DNA of 64,000 nt, taken from CAYLRY01 sp964386535 (GTDB taxonomy: Bacteria; Chloroflexota; Dehalococcoidia; Dehalococcoidales; UBA3254). Each line of letters starts with the position of its first letter. Position 1 is the stretch's first letter. Where the stretch lies: NCBI GenBank assembly GCA_964386535.1, contig CAYLRY010000011.1:5666-69665 (forward strand), read 5' to 3'. Positions 16,688 to 26,135 of the stretch are shown piece after piece. The notes beneath the pieces were generated by a model. It ran no database searches. It was given only the letters and a program-made list of their open reading frames with translations, and was not told the origin of the DNA. The translations under genes and the position numbers were made by a program.

Positions 16688-17050
16688 GTGTGGATGCGTA
16701 TTTTAATTGCAGATGATCAGCCCGCAGTACGTTCTGCCCTGAGGTTGCTGCTGGAGGAAAAAACCGGCCTAAATATTATTGCCGAAGCCAGCGCCTCAAC
16801 TGAATTGTTATGGCAGGTGCGCTCAACCTGTCCGGATCTGCTTCTGTTGGACTGGGAACTGCCGGATGCCGAACCGACAGAACTGGTAAAACTGCTGCAC
16901 CGGCTGTGCCCGGTGCTTATTATAATCGCTCTCAGCAGCCGTCCTCAAATGAAGAATCTGGCCCTGAAAGCCGGCGTCCACTATTTTATTTGCAAATCTG
17001 ATCCTCCGGAGCAGCTATTGGACGTTCTGGATAATTGCTATAATAGATAA
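16688..17050 (+). CDS. Stand-alone response regulator receiver domain
   Basis: 120 residues, receiver domain only, CheY-like: Asp9-Asp10, phospho-acceptor Asp55 in LLLLDWELP, Ser83-Ser84 in place of the usual Thr, Lys103 in FICKSD. There is no output domain before the stop, so it would act by protein contact or as a phosphate sink. GTG at 16688 gives MWMRIL; the ATG two codons later (16694) is an equally good start, as the GGGGG site serves both. Domain order matches the N-terminal half of NarL-type regulators, so loss of a DNA-binding domain is possible. Confidence 0.83.
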   Translation: MWMRILIADDQPAVRSALRLLLEEKTGLNIIAEASASTELLWQVRSTCPDLLLLDWELPDAEPTELVKLLHRLCPVLIIIALSSRPQMKNLALKAGVHYFICKSDPPEQLLDVLDNCYNR

Positions 17051-17207
17051 GAGTAGTCTATCCGAAATATAGCAACATGACTTTGCCCAATCAATTTTCA
17101 ATGATGATCAATCATGCTCCCACTTATTGTTTGCACTTACAGGAATGTAGCAGGTGTGATAGGGAATAACCGGCTGCATTAATACTCGAACGAGGTTAAA
17201 GTCAGAA

Positions 17208-18482
17208 ATGATGGACAGAGTACTGGCGATAATCCTGGCCGGAGGAGCCGGAGACCGGCTTCAACCTTTGACCCGCGAGAGGTCCAAAGCCTCTGTCCCT
17301 TTTGCCGGAAAATTCAGGCTGATAGACCTGACTTTGAGCAACTGTATCAACTCAGGCATCCGCCGCATTTTTGTACTCACCCAGTACCGCTCCGAATCCT
17401 TGAACCGCCATATCCAGGACGGCTGGCCTATTTCGAGTTCTGGATTGGGTGATTTTGTTTATTGCGTTCCCGCCCAGCAGAAGACCGGTTCGGACTGGTA
17501 CAGAGGGACCGCGGATGCTGTCCGGCAAAACCTGAACCTCCTTTCCGGCAAAGATATTGAAGATATCCTGATACTTTCCGGAGACCACGTCTACAAGATG
17601 AATTATCATCAATTCCTGGATTTTCACCGTTTGAAGAATGCAGGTCTGGTTATATCAGCTATCAGGGTACGGAAAGAACAGGCTGCTGGACGCCTGGGAG
17701 TTCTTGAAGTAGATGAATACCGCCGCCTGATTGGTTTCGAAGAAAAACCAGCCCAGCCCAGGACCCTGCCGGATGCCCCTGATTATGCCCTGGCTTCCAT
17801 GGGTATTTATGTTTTCCGGGTTGAAACCCTGCTTCAGGCCTTAAAAAATGAAGGCATGGACTTCGGCAAACACATAATTCCGGGCATGATGGGCACGCGC
17901 CGTGATATTTTTGTTTATGACTATGAAGAAAAGAACCAGATTGTGGATTATGAAGTGCGGGTGGAATACGGCATCCGGGAGAAAGTGCTGGTAGAGGGTA
18001 CCCGTGATTCAAGTTATTGGAAGGATGTAGGGACCATTGATGCGTTCTATGAAGCCTCCATGGACCTGATCAGCATAGACCCTTATTTTAGTCTTTATGG
18101 GGAGAGATGGCCTTTCCGTACCCGGCAGCGCCAATTACCCCCCAGCAAGTGCATCCTGGGCGGTATTATCAGTGATTCTATTGTGTCAGACGGGTGTATT
18201 ATTAGCGGTGGGGTTATTGAGCATTCCATACTCTCTCCCGGCGTTATTGTGGAAAAAGGCGCCATAGTACAGGATTCGGTGATATTTGATGATGTTTTGA
18301 TTGAACCAGGCGCACGGGTCAGAAAAGCCATCATTGACAAGGCCTGTGTGATCCGTGCCGGAGCCTCAATTGGATATGATCCGGCGCTGGATAAAGCGCG
18401 GGGGTGCTCACTCAATAACAGCGGTATTGTGGTGGTTCCGAAAGCCACTGAGATCCGCCGCAACGAACCTTCCCTGCTGTAA
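17208..18482 (+). CDS. glgC: Glucose-1-phosphate adenylyltransferase
   Basis: Makes ADP-glucose from glucose 1-phosphate and ATP for glycogen synthesis. 424 residues, normal length. Nucleotidyl motif LAGGAGDRLQPLTRERSKAS with KFRLIDLTLSNCINSG; SGDHVYKM (metal Asp); GFEEKP; the C-terminal half is a left-handed beta-helix (isoleucine-rich hexapeptides such as IVSDGCIISGGVIEHS). No other glycogen genes are adjacent. The gene is convergent with nadE, the two stops being 22 nt apart. Shine-Dalgarno is weak (GAGG 12 nt upstream). Confidence 0.93.
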   Translation: MMDRVLAIILAGGAGDRLQPLTRERSKASVPFAGKFRLIDLTLSNCINSGIRRIFVLTQYRSESLNRHIQDGWPISSSGLGDFVYCVPAQQKTGSDWYRGTADAVRQNLNLLSGKDIEDILILSGDHVYKMNYHQFLDFHRLKNAGLVISAIRVRKEQAAGRLGVLEVDEYRRLIGFEEKPAQPRTLPDAPDYALASMGIYVFRVETLLQALKNEGMDFGKHIIPGMMGTRRDIFVYDYEEKNQIVDYEVRVEYGIREKVLVEGTRDSSYWKDVGTIDAFYEASMDLISIDPYFSLYGERWPFRTRQRQLPPSKCILGGIISDSIVSDGCIISGGVIEHSILSPGVIVEKGAIVQDSVIFDDVLIEPGARVRKAIIDKACVIRAGASIGYDPALDKARGCSLNNSGIVVVPKATEIRRNEPSLL

Positions 18483-18504
18483 ACAGGGGTTTCTCTCCTA
18501 CGGA

Positions 18505-20487
18505 CTATTTGAGCTTGTGGTACATCTCTTCCAGGTCTGTCAGCCAGAGTCCCGGTGAAGCATCAGAAGGCATCCTCCAGTCCCCGCGCGGGGATAGGCT
18601 TACCGTACCTACCTTAGGTCCTTCCGGCAAACAAGTCCGTTTGAACTGGTTTTTGAAGAAACGGTTGATAAAACTTTGCAACCAGTGATGCAATTCATCA
18701 AGAGTGTATCGTCCTTCAAAAAGCTGTTGCCGGTTGATCTCATTAGCCAGGTAAAGGATTTTACCCGGTCGTAAACCAAAGCGGATAAAGGGGTAAAGAT
18801 AAAAATCAGCCAGCTCCACCGGGCCGATGACGTCTTCGCTTTTCTGGACTATCTGTCCTTCCTTCGGGCGTCTTAGTTCAGGCGATATGGGAGTTTCTAA
18901 AATATCATATAGTATCCGGCAGGCATCAGTCCCGGACATTTCTTCGTCCGCCACCCAGCGCACCAGAAACCTGACCAGCGTTTTGGGTACTGAAACATTA
19001 ACATGATAATTGGAGACCTGGTCACCAGCGAAAGTACTCCATCCCAGGGCCACTTCCGTTAAATCACCTGTGCCCAGGTTGAGGGCGCCCACTTGATTGG
19101 CCTTATTGAAGAGAAATCCAGTGCGGTAGCGGGCCTGTACGTTCTCAAAAACGATGTCCTCTTCGCCCTTGTGTCCCAGATCGGCTAACAAGTTTTTACA
19201 GGTACGGCCGATATTAACCATTTCGAAGTTAACTCCCAGGGACCGGCACAGTCGGGTGGCGTTGTTTTTAGTGCGGCGTGTGGTACCGAATCCCGGCAGG
19301 GTATATGTATAGACACTGGTGCGGGGCAAGTTCAGGAAATCCATGGTCTTAACCGCCACCAGTAAAGCCAGCGTCGAGTCCAGCCCTCCGGACACTCCCA
19401 GGACAATTTTCTTAATGCCGGCTCCGGTCAGCTTTTTAGCCAGAGCGCCAACCTGCATGGAGAATATTTCCTGACATCTCTCTGCCCGCTGAGCTGCATC
19501 TGCCGGCACAAAAGGATGAGCCAGCAGGGTGCGCTGAAGGCCAGAGGCTGCGGAATCATTGACCTCAGCTTCGATGATGCGGAAAGATCTGGTTCGTCGG
19601 CCGGCATCCTGAAATGTGTTGCTCATACGCCGGTCAAAGGACATGCGGTCCAGGTCAATATCGGATATTACCAGTTGAGATCCGCGGTATAGACGGGTTG
19701 ATTCCTTTAAAATTACACCGTTCTCAGCCATCAGGATGTGTCCGCCGAACACAATATCATTGGATGATTCGCCTATGCCGGATGAAACATAGCAATAGGC
19801 TGAAAGACAGCGTCCGGATTCTGAGATAACCATGGTACGCCGCCAGTCCGGCTTTCTCAATACTTCATTACTGGCTGAAAGATTAAAGAGCATCAATGCG
19901 CCTGCAGCAGCCTGATATTCATGGGGCGCCAAAGGAACCCACAGGTCTTCACAGATTTCCACCCCAAAGATTGCCCCGGGAACCCCTTTTATTTGGAACA
20001 AAAGATCTGTGCCGAAAGGCACAGTCTGCCCTCCCAACCGGATTTCACTCGATGGGGAATTTTGGCCGGACTCATACCAGCGTTCATCATAAAACTCCTT
20101 ATAATCAGGCAGATAGGTCTTGGGCACTACACCCAGAATTCGCCCCCGGTTGATAATCACTGCTGCGTTAAATATCCGCTGCTCAGCCAGCACAGGCATC
20201 CCCAGAATGGTAACCATGGAGGTGCCGGACGTTTCTGCCAGGATCCGGGTCAGCCCCTTTTCAGCCCTGGACAACAGGGCCTGGTGCTGTACCAGGTCTC
20301 CCAGGGTATAGCCGGTAATAGACATTTCCGGAAAGGCCAGTACTTGAACTCCCTGCCGGCCGGCCTGACGGACCAGTTCAAGAATAGCCTCAGAATTAAA
20401 GTCAACATCCGCCACCTTGAGTTCCGGAACCGCAGCTCCGGCCCGCAGATAGCCCAGATCCCGGCTAAGTAATATTTCCTGGCTCAC
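18505..20487 (-). CDS. nadE: Glutamine-dependent NAD+ synthetase
   Basis: Converts deamido-NAD to NAD with ATP, taking ammonia from glutamine. 660 residues, two domains: an N-terminal nitrilase-type glutaminase (PEMSITGY for Glu, then GVEICEDLWVP for the catalytic Cys, the Lys lying between) and a C-terminal ATP pyrophosphatase with the P-loop GVSGGLDSTLAL near residue 365. GTG start with AAGGAGG 7 nt upstream. Convergent with glgC. The length fits the long bacterial two-domain type. Confidence 0.93.
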   Translation of the reverse strand: MSQEILLSRDLGYLRAGAAVPELKVADVDFNSEAILELVRQAGRQGVQVLAFPEMSITGYTLGDLVQHQALLSRAEKGLTRILAETSGTSMVTILGMPVLAEQRIFNAAVIINRGRILGVVPKTYLPDYKEFYDERWYESGQNSPSSEIRLGGQTVPFGTDLLFQIKGVPGAIFGVEICEDLWVPLAPHEYQAAAGALMLFNLSASNEVLRKPDWRRTMVISESGRCLSAYCYVSSGIGESSNDIVFGGHILMAENGVILKESTRLYRGSQLVISDIDLDRMSFDRRMSNTFQDAGRRTRSFRIIEAEVNDSAASGLQRTLLAHPFVPADAAQRAERCQEIFSMQVGALAKKLTGAGIKKIVLGVSGGLDSTLALLVAVKTMDFLNLPRTSVYTYTLPGFGTTRRTKNNATRLCRSLGVNFEMVNIGRTCKNLLADLGHKGEEDIVFENVQARYRTGFLFNKANQVGALNLGTGDLTEVALGWSTFAGDQVSNYHVNVSVPKTLVRFLVRWVADEEMSGTDACRILYDILETPISPELRRPKEGQIVQKSEDVIGPVELADFYLYPFIRFGLRPGKILYLANEINRQQLFEGRYTLDELHHWLQSFINRFFKNQFKRTCLPEGPKVGTVSLSPRGDWRMPSDASPGLWLTDLEEMYHKLK

Positions 20488-20842
20488 AGACAGCCTCCTT
20501 TGAGGTTATCAATTACCGGTTTTTCCCCTTTTTTTAATAGTCTGCCCCGGCTGCCCTTACCTGCACAGGAGGAGACTAAGTGGGATTTTACTTTAATTTA
20601 ATTGCGCTAGTATCGGCGCCCTTATTGTAACATAACTCCACTTCAGCTTTATAATCCCCGCAGAAAGTCGGGCCTTAATAAACACTGAACATGGGGGGAA
20701 GCAGGTTGTTCAACTGTTACTGCATCCTTTTCCGGACATACGGTAAAAAAACCATGCATGGATAAATAGTTGGAAGCATGCATGGGGATGAAGAAGCAGG
20801 TGTTCAATATGGGCGGGCGAAGAATATCCTTACGTACGAAGT
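20488..20842. other. Intergenic, no supported gene
   Basis: 355 nt between nadE and the MBL-fold gene, both on the minus strand. It holds a repeated CATGCATGG sequence (about 20752-20785) and an open minus-strand frame that shares ATGA with the MBL gene, but whose product has no recognisable features. Nothing else seen. Confidence 0.5.
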
Positions 20843-21436
20843 TCATATACTATGGGTCTCCCGGAATATTTTACCGTGGCCCGGGATGATGAAGTCAGCC
20901 ATTTGCAAGAGTTTCAGCCGGCTCTGCCTCAGCGCCTCTATATCCTGAGCCAGCGGGTCAGGCCAGTTCAATAAGGCGGCTCTACCGGTATCCGGTTTGC
21001 AGCCATCCTCCCACCAGAAAACATCTCCTGCCACGGCATACCTGCCCTGCGCAGTATCAATAACCAGAGAAGCATGTTCAGAAGTGTGTCCCGGGGTCAA
21101 TACTACTTCCACCTCAGCCAGCGGGAGTCCTCCCGGGCAGGGAATTTCCATGTCCCCCTGGTAGAGGGTAGTGCCGTCATAAATGTCCTGGTGGGGGAAG
21201 AGCCGCATATTCAGGATATGGTCAGGATGGTAGTGTGTGAGGAAAATCAGGTCTATGTCTTCCTCTGTAAGTCCTTCCCTGTGCAGAGCTTCCACCAGCA
21301 TCCTGGGGTGTGATCCGGGATCAACCAGCAGGTTCTTACCTGATTTCCGTACCAGGACTGTAGAAGGCGCTGCCGCCAGGCGCTTATCCGGGAAATACCT
21401 GACATAACCCTGTATCAATATCTTAATACTATCCAT
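20843..21436 (-). CDS. MBL-fold metallo-hydrolase
   Basis: Metallo-beta-lactamase fold enzyme, 197 residues from ATG 21436. Metal motif THYHPDH (HxHxDH) near residue 65, then TPGHTSEHAS, AGDVFW and the last PGHGKI, all in family order. Relatives include glyoxalase II-like and lactonase-like hydrolases; the substrate is unknown. An upstream in-frame TTG (21475) sits within a TTGACA-like sequence that more likely belongs to the promoter, so the ATG was preferred although its Shine-Dalgarno is poor. Confidence 0.83.
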   Translation of the reverse strand: MDSIKILIQGYVRYFPDKRLAAAPSTVLVRKSGKNLLVDPGSHPRMLVEALHREGLTEEDIDLIFLTHYHPDHILNMRLFPHQDIYDGTTLYQGDMEIPCPGGLPLAEVEVVLTPGHTSEHASLVIDTAQGRYAVAGDVFWWEDGCKPDTGRAALLNWPDPLAQDIEALRQSRLKLLQMADFIIPGHGKIFRETHSI

Positions 21437-21569
21437 CGGTACAATAATGATTAAAGATAATGGTGTTTTTGTCAAACCAGGGCATTGATTCCCGTATCCC
21501 TTTCGGACCCAGCCAGGAATCCGGAAGGTCTAGAAACAATTCAAACCCGGTTAAGACGGGGTTAATACA

Positions 21570-23270
21570 TTAACCCACCCTCACATCCACCACAGCCGCT
21601 CTCCCGGCCTGCACCTGTTCCATGGCTTTCTTGAGGGATGGCAGTACCTCTCCAGGTTCATCTACCATCAGACCGAAGGCGCCGCAGGCCCGGGCAACTG
21701 CCGCATAGTCAGGAGGCGGATTGATGTCCACCCCTGCTTCGCGCCCGGTTTTTATATCCAGTTTTTCCGTTCCATATGCCCTCTGAACCAGCCCTTTAAT
21801 CGCAGCATAGGCCTGATTATTGAATATCACAGTAAGAAACGGCGCACGGTAGGTGGAGGCAGACCAGAAGGTGGCTACCGGGCAGCCCCAGACATAGGCG
21901 CCGTCTCCCATCAGGCTGACTACATTCTTTTCTTTTGCCGCCAGCTTGGCCCCCAGGGCAGCCCCCAGTGCCCAACCTATTGACCCGCCGGCACAGCTTA
22001 AAAATGTGCCCGGCTGCGTCCGGAAAATCTGTTCTCCCACGAATCCGGAATGGGTAATGGTCTGGTTCACGATGATGGTGTCATCTTTCACAACCTGGGC
22101 AAGACAGTAACTCAGCCAGTCTGCGGAAACCGGCTTTTGTCCGGCTTTGCTCACTGCAGCGGCCTGCCATTCATTTCTGATTTTCTCGTGTTCTGCGGTA
22201 AATTGCGCAGTGCGCCGCCGGTACTCATTTTGTTTTTCAGGCGTCATCTTTTTCTCTATGACAAAGCGTAATGCTTCCAATGCCTCCCGGCAGTCAGCTT
22301 CAATAAAGACATCCGCCTGCCTGTCCCATAGGGGCGCCACTTTCTTGTTGGGATCGATATCCAGGCAGACTACCCTGGCTTGCGGTTCTGGTTTAAACCC
22401 TGCTGCTGCATAGGGCAAATCATAGTCCAGCAGCATCACCGCATCAGCCTCGGTGATAAAATGTCCACCTGCACGGTTGCCTCCGCCAATGGGGTCTATG
22501 CCTGCACATAAAGGATGCGAGGTGGGAAAATTCACCCTCACCTGGCTGGTCAGTACCCTCACCCCCAGAGCCTCCGCCAGCTTCACCAGAGATGCCACAG
22601 ACTCTGCATGCCTGCCTGACTGTCCGGCCAGGATAACCGGATTTTTAGCATTCATCAAAATATCCGCCGCGGCGTTGATATCCGCCGGGTCAATTTGTTT
22701 CCGTGGAAAGGCAGATTTCTCCTCCCGTGATTCCGAAGCTTCATGTGCAGTTCCTGTCATGATTTCCCAGGTCGGCGCCAGGTAAACCGGTCCCCTTGGC
22801 TCTGCATAGGCGATATCTACGGCTTTCTGAGTTATCTCAGCGATACTATCCCGGCCTTTGACCTCGTAATCCCATTTAACGCAATTGCGCACCATGCTGC
22901 CCTGATCGTAAGGCTTTTGCTGCCATGTCCGCCGTTTATCTTCAGGAAGCAGCCCGGCGCACAGAATCACCGGTGTGCGGCTGAAGTAGGCATTATGTAT
23001 CTGTCCTCCCACCTGTAAAGTGCCCAGCTCTCTGTGCACCATCACAACCTGCGGCCTCCCGGATACCATATAGTGCCCTTGCGCAGCAGACATGGCAACC
23101 GATTCGTCCAGACACAAGATTAGCCCGGGAGCAGTTTTTCCCATCTCTTTAAAGCGCGACACTGTCACCTGCACCGGCACCGTATCAATTCCCGGATTGA
23201 AAAATATGTATTCCACACCCCGAGCATTAAGTACCTCCACAAACGCTTCGGCTCCGGCATATGTCTCCAT
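21570..23270 (-). CDS. Thiamine diphosphate-dependent enzyme (acetolactate synthase-like)
   Basis: 566 residues. N-terminal Pyr domain with catalytic Glu in CLDESVAMSAAQGH, central domain, and C-terminal PP domain with the ThDP/Mg motif MGDGAYVWG ... VIFNN. The family includes acetolactate synthase, benzoylformate decarboxylase and oxalyl-CoA decarboxylase. No small regulatory IlvN subunit is nearby, so a catabolic decarboxylase or lyase is more likely than acetolactate synthase. ATG 23270 is chosen because AAGGAGG lies 8 nt upstream; ATG 23288 overlaps that site. Divergent from the DUF169 gene. Confidence 0.85.
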   Translation of the reverse strand: METYAGAEAFVEVLNARGVEYIFFNPGIDTVPVQVTVSRFKEMGKTAPGLILCLDESVAMSAAQGHYMVSGRPQVVMVHRELGTLQVGGQIHNAYFSRTPVILCAGLLPEDKRRTWQQKPYDQGSMVRNCVKWDYEVKGRDSIAEITQKAVDIAYAEPRGPVYLAPTWEIMTGTAHEASESREEKSAFPRKQIDPADINAAADILMNAKNPVILAGQSGRHAESVASLVKLAEALGVRVLTSQVRVNFPTSHPLCAGIDPIGGGNRAGGHFITEADAVMLLDYDLPYAAAGFKPEPQARVVCLDIDPNKKVAPLWDRQADVFIEADCREALEALRFVIEKKMTPEKQNEYRRRTAQFTAEHEKIRNEWQAAAVSKAGQKPVSADWLSYCLAQVVKDDTIIVNQTITHSGFVGEQIFRTQPGTFLSCAGGSIGWALGAALGAKLAAKEKNVVSLMGDGAYVWGCPVATFWSASTYRAPFLTVIFNNQAYAAIKGLVQRAYGTEKLDIKTGREAGVDINPPPDYAAVARACGAFGLMVDEPGEVLPSLKKAMEQVQAGRAAVVDVRVG

Positions 23271-23309
23271 GGCTACTGCCTCCTTCATGCAACTTTGATA
23301 TTTGCACCT

Positions 23310-23338
23310 ATTATATACAAATAGGAATTTGCTGTCAT
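23310..23338 (-). promoter_or_regulatory. Candidate promoter of the ThDP enzyme gene
   Basis: On the minus strand ATGACA (23333-23338), 17 nt, TATAAT (23310-23315), 40 nt before the ATG. Confidence 0.5.
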
Positions 23339-23439
23339 GCCGGGGGTTTGTATTCAACCTCCAGATCAATAATCTTTCATGAAGACAAGCCTTGACTTCA
23401 GAAAGGCAACTTGCTAACATCATGGTAATAATTTAATAG

Positions 23440-23453
23440 TGAGCATATGCTCA
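23440..23453. promoter_or_regulatory. 14-nt perfect palindrome in a divergent promoter region
   Basis: TGAGCATATGCTCA lies between the divergent ThDP enzyme and DUF169 genes, 102 nt upstream of the candidate -35 of the former and 140 nt before the latter. A possible operator; no regulator gene is adjacent. Confidence 0.35.
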
Positions 23454-23592
23454 TTTCCATGACCAGCATAATGATGAGGGCAGGTTATCTCCGATTAAGT
23501 TCCTGAGTAATGCGTTTTGTTCGAAAATTAACCTTGAATGTAATTATAGATTATATAGAAATAATACCAGGTTGCAGCAGGAGGAAAATCAT

Positions 23593-24360
23593 ATGACTAC
23601 GTTAAGTGAGTTTAATCGTTACGGAATTGAACTGGAAAATCTGCTCGGATTGGGGTCATCTCCGGTGGCTGTAAAAATGCTTGAAAAAGAAGCAGACATA
23701 CCGGAGGATGCCATCCGCCCGAAGAGAGACCGGAACTATCATCTTGCGCAATGCCAGGCCTTTGCCATGTCACGCCGGGATAGAGTCACGGTGGCCATGC
23801 TCAAGGAAGATAACTGGTGCCCAGGCGCAGTGATATCCTACGGCCTGGTACCTGTAGATAATTCTTCCGCCAGGGATCCGAACACCAATGACAGGTTTGA
23901 ATATGGCAAATATATCGGCATTCTTACAGGACCGCTGAAGAAGGCTACCTTTATCCCGGATGTGGTAATAATATATTGTGATACCAATCAACTCCGGATT
24001 ATGCTTCTTGCGTTGAAAACGGAAGAGAGACCGCTGGTGAAATCAAACTTCTTTCCTTTTTCCTGCTCTTACTCCGTTGTGCCTGTAATGCTGAAGGGGG
24101 AGTACTGGATTAACCTGCCGGACCCCGGGGAATACGCAAGGGCGTTAACCGCGGCAGGAGAGATGATGTTTTCTGTGCCCGGGGATAAACTGGCAGGCAT
24201 GATAAACAATTTTGGGCAATTTGAAAGAAATGAATCAGGGTTTGCCCATGAACAGATGATGATGAGACCGGATTTCCCTCAACCTGATCTTTACAAGAAG
24301 GTATTCAAAAAATGGGGCATGGATTATGAGGGAAGTGAAAAGAAAAAACAGTCAGAATAA
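23593..24360 (+). CDS. DUF169 family protein
   Basis: 255 residues from ATG 23593, supported by AGGAGG 8 nt upstream. Typical of DUF169: LGSSPVAVKML at residues 20-35, a CQAFAMSRRDR stretch, then NWCPGAVISYGL and a C-terminal GPLKKATFIPDVVIIYC. The family is common in anaerobes and methanogens; its function is unproven, with a suggested link to cofactor or metal handling because of the conserved cysteines. Probably co-transcribed with the flavin split-barrel gene 86 nt downstream. Confidence 0.82.
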   Translation: MTTLSEFNRYGIELENLLGLGSSPVAVKMLEKEADIPEDAIRPKRDRNYHLAQCQAFAMSRRDRVTVAMLKEDNWCPGAVISYGLVPVDNSSARDPNTNDRFEYGKYIGILTGPLKKATFIPDVVIIYCDTNQLRIMLLALKTEERPLVKSNFFPFSCSYSVVPVMLKGEYWINLPDPGEYARALTAAGEMMFSVPGDKLAGMINNFGQFERNESGFAHEQMMMRPDFPQPDLYKKVFKKWGMDYEGSEKKKQSE

Positions 24361-24446
24361 CTGAATGAAGCGGGTGATAGCCTATATATAATTGATTATT
24401 ATGAATTATTATAATTAATTAAATAAGATTATTAGGAGGAAGGTTT

Positions 24447-24851
24447 ATGGCTATTATTTCTCAAGAAATGAAAGAGGTGTTATCCAAAATGCCGGCTCCG
24501 GTAGTGGCTACTGCCACCAGGGACGGTAAGCCCAATGTAGTTCCCATCGCCTGTATTAAAGTGCTTTCCGATGACGAAATCCTCATGATGGACAATTTCA
24601 TGAATAAAACCAGGGCTAACATTGAAAGTAATCCGGCGGTCGCCATCACTGCCTGGAGTATGGAACACCATGGAGGATACCAGTTTAAAGGAAAGGCGAG
24701 GATCGAGACCGCAGGCAAGGTCTTTGAAGACGGCGTAAAAATGGTCAAATCACAGCGGCCCCAGATAAACCCAAAAGCAGCAATTGTGGTTAAAGTGGAG
24801 GAAATCTACTTCATAGGCGGCGGTCCGGATGCCGGTAAAAGATTGGGCTGA
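24447..24851 (+). CDS. Pyridoxamine 5'-phosphate oxidase-like FMN-binding split-barrel protein
   Basis: 134 residues with the split-barrel opening: an N-terminal helix, then APVVATATRDGKPNVVPIAC, ILMMDNFMNKTRANIES, AVAITAW, and YQFKGKARI. This is the pattern of small PNPOx-like flavoproteins that bind FMN, F420 or haem; it is too short for true PdxH. AGGAGG lies 7 nt before the ATG. Probably a redox protein linked to the DUF169 gene upstream. The 208 nt after it hold nothing firm. Confidence 0.82.
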   Translation: MAIISQEMKEVLSKMPAPVVATATRDGKPNVVPIACIKVLSDDEILMMDNFMNKTRANIESNPAVAITAWSMEHHGGYQFKGKARIETAGKVFEDGVKMVKSQRPQINPKAAIVVKVEEIYFIGGGPDAGKRLG

Positions 24852-25059
24852 AACCATTCTATTTGCCCTCTCTTTCTTGCCTGTTAAGTTCTGCTAAAAA
24901 TACTGTGTTTAAATTTTCCCAAAAAACAGAATGCGCCCGTTTTCCTCAGATATCCATGGGGTGTGTACAGGCTTCTGACTGCCATTGCCAGTACCGGCAT
25001 AACCCCATAAGCCTGCGGTTTACTTCGATAAACCAGGCTATTAAAACCGTTTACGCTGA

Positions 25060-25521
25060 TTACTGATTCTCCGGCCCCTCTCCGGACGGTTTACTTTTTT
25101 TGCTTTGCGGAAGGTCGATAATTTCATAATTTTTGGTGACGGATACTTCAAACATTACAATGGGTTTATCACATTTTGTGACCGTCAGGGGACAGTGGAC
25201 CAGTCCGGGAGGAATGGAGATAACCGTAGGGCTGGTTATAACGTGTTCTTCCATCTCTTCTCCCAGGAAGAAATGGATCTCCGCCCCAAAATCGTTGATA
25301 TTTTCCGGATTACCGCCAACAAAGCCCAGGAGCTCATGAAAATCGTGAGTATGAGGTTCCGGATGAGCATAATCAGTACTGTTTATACAATGATATCCGA
25401 AGGAAATGCCTGCGTTATACTCATTATGATGAGCCCATATGGACGTCCCATAGTAACCATCGCCCAGATTCTTGAAAAAAGGACCCCTGATCAAATTCCG
25501 GCTGTATTTTTTGACCGCCAT
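25060..25521 (-). CDS. Cupin-like protein
   Basis: 153 residues from ATG 25521. Strand-rich protein with HTHDFHELLGFVGG (metal-ligand-like His and Glu spaced as in a cupin motif 1), IHFFLGEE, and VISIPPGLVHCPL (PxGxxH of motif 2). Such small cupins bind a metal and are dioxygenases, isomerases or sensors; the function is unknown. A GGAGGA Shine-Dalgarno lies about 11 nt upstream. The C-terminus is a charged tail rich in Ser and Lys. Transcribed from the candidate promoter at 25580-25608. Confidence 0.72.
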   Translation of the reverse strand: MAVKKYSRNLIRGPFFKNLGDGYYGTSIWAHHNEYNAGISFGYHCINSTDYAHPEPHTHDFHELLGFVGGNPENINDFGAEIHFFLGEEMEEHVITSPTVISIPPGLVHCPLTVTKCDKPIVMFEVSVTKNYEIIDLPQSKKSKPSGEGPENQ

Positions 25522-25579
25522 TTTCCTGTGCTCCTCCTTTAAGTTTATTTTATAATCTAAGGTCAATAATAGTATCTAA

Positions 25580-25608
25580 ACTATATTCTCTTCTCATAAT
25601 ATTGACAA
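25580..25608 (-). promoter_or_regulatory. Candidate promoter of the cupin gene
   Basis: On the minus strand TTGTCA (25603-25608), 17 nt, TATAGT (25580-25585), 59 nt before the ATG. Confidence 0.55.
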
Positions 25609-25803
25609 TATTTTTCAATCTTAACTCTCAAGGTTGTGGTTTTGATTTTATTAATAAATAACAAATCCAAACACAATGCCGGGAATCCTTATATAAGGTC
25701 TTTGGGTATAAGCTGCCGGGGACAGGACCCCTAATTTAGCCCGTACAGGTTTCCGGTTGAAAAGTTATCTCAATAAAAATCAACGAAAGCCAGTTTATTT
25801 GAT

Positions 25804-26055
25804 CTATCCTTCGCCTTCTTCTGCTTGTTCAATTTCCACCGGTTCAATTATCTTCATGGCTTCCTCAGCACTCTCTTGGGGCACCAGGATTTTGACTTCT
25901 CCGATGCCATCTACGGTAATTCCATAGATTATGCCGGCACTTTCATATTTCAAAAATACTGGTATTCCTTCGCTCTCCAAATGTGATTTGATGATATTAG
26001 CGACCGATTCACCCTGGACCTTTTTGATCACAACATATTTTGATTTTTCAGCCAC
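25804..26055 (-). CDS. DUF2007-like small protein
   Basis: 83 residues from GTG 26055 (AAGGTG 5 nt upstream; residues further upstream look non-coding). Reads KYVVIKKVQGESVANIIKSH, LESEGIPVFLKYES, then EVKILVPQESAEEAMKII: the beta-alpha-beta layout of DUF2007 (putative signal-transducing) proteins, with an acidic tail. Function unknown; stands alone. Confidence 0.68.
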   Translation of the reverse strand: MAEKSKYVVIKKVQGESVANIIKSHLESEGIPVFLKYESAGIIYGITVDGIGEVKILVPQESAEEAMKIIEPVEIEQAEEGEG

Positions 26056-26135
26056 ATTACACCTTATGAATGAGGTTAATTGTATGGATACTTTAATCTG
26101 TACAGGCATTGAAGTCAAGAAAGGGCTGGATTCCA

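Noticed and set aside
20649..20846. 65-codon minus-strand frame sharing ATGA with the MBL-fold gene
   Set aside because: The product has no recognisable features and covers a repeated CATGCATGG sequence; kept out for lack of support despite the suggestive overlap.
24863..25066. 67-codon plus-strand frame with several Cys, convergent with the cupin gene
   Set aside because: TTG start without a ribosome site. The Cys-rich second half (GCVQASDCHCQYRH) may be a real or decayed small gene, but nothing else supports it.
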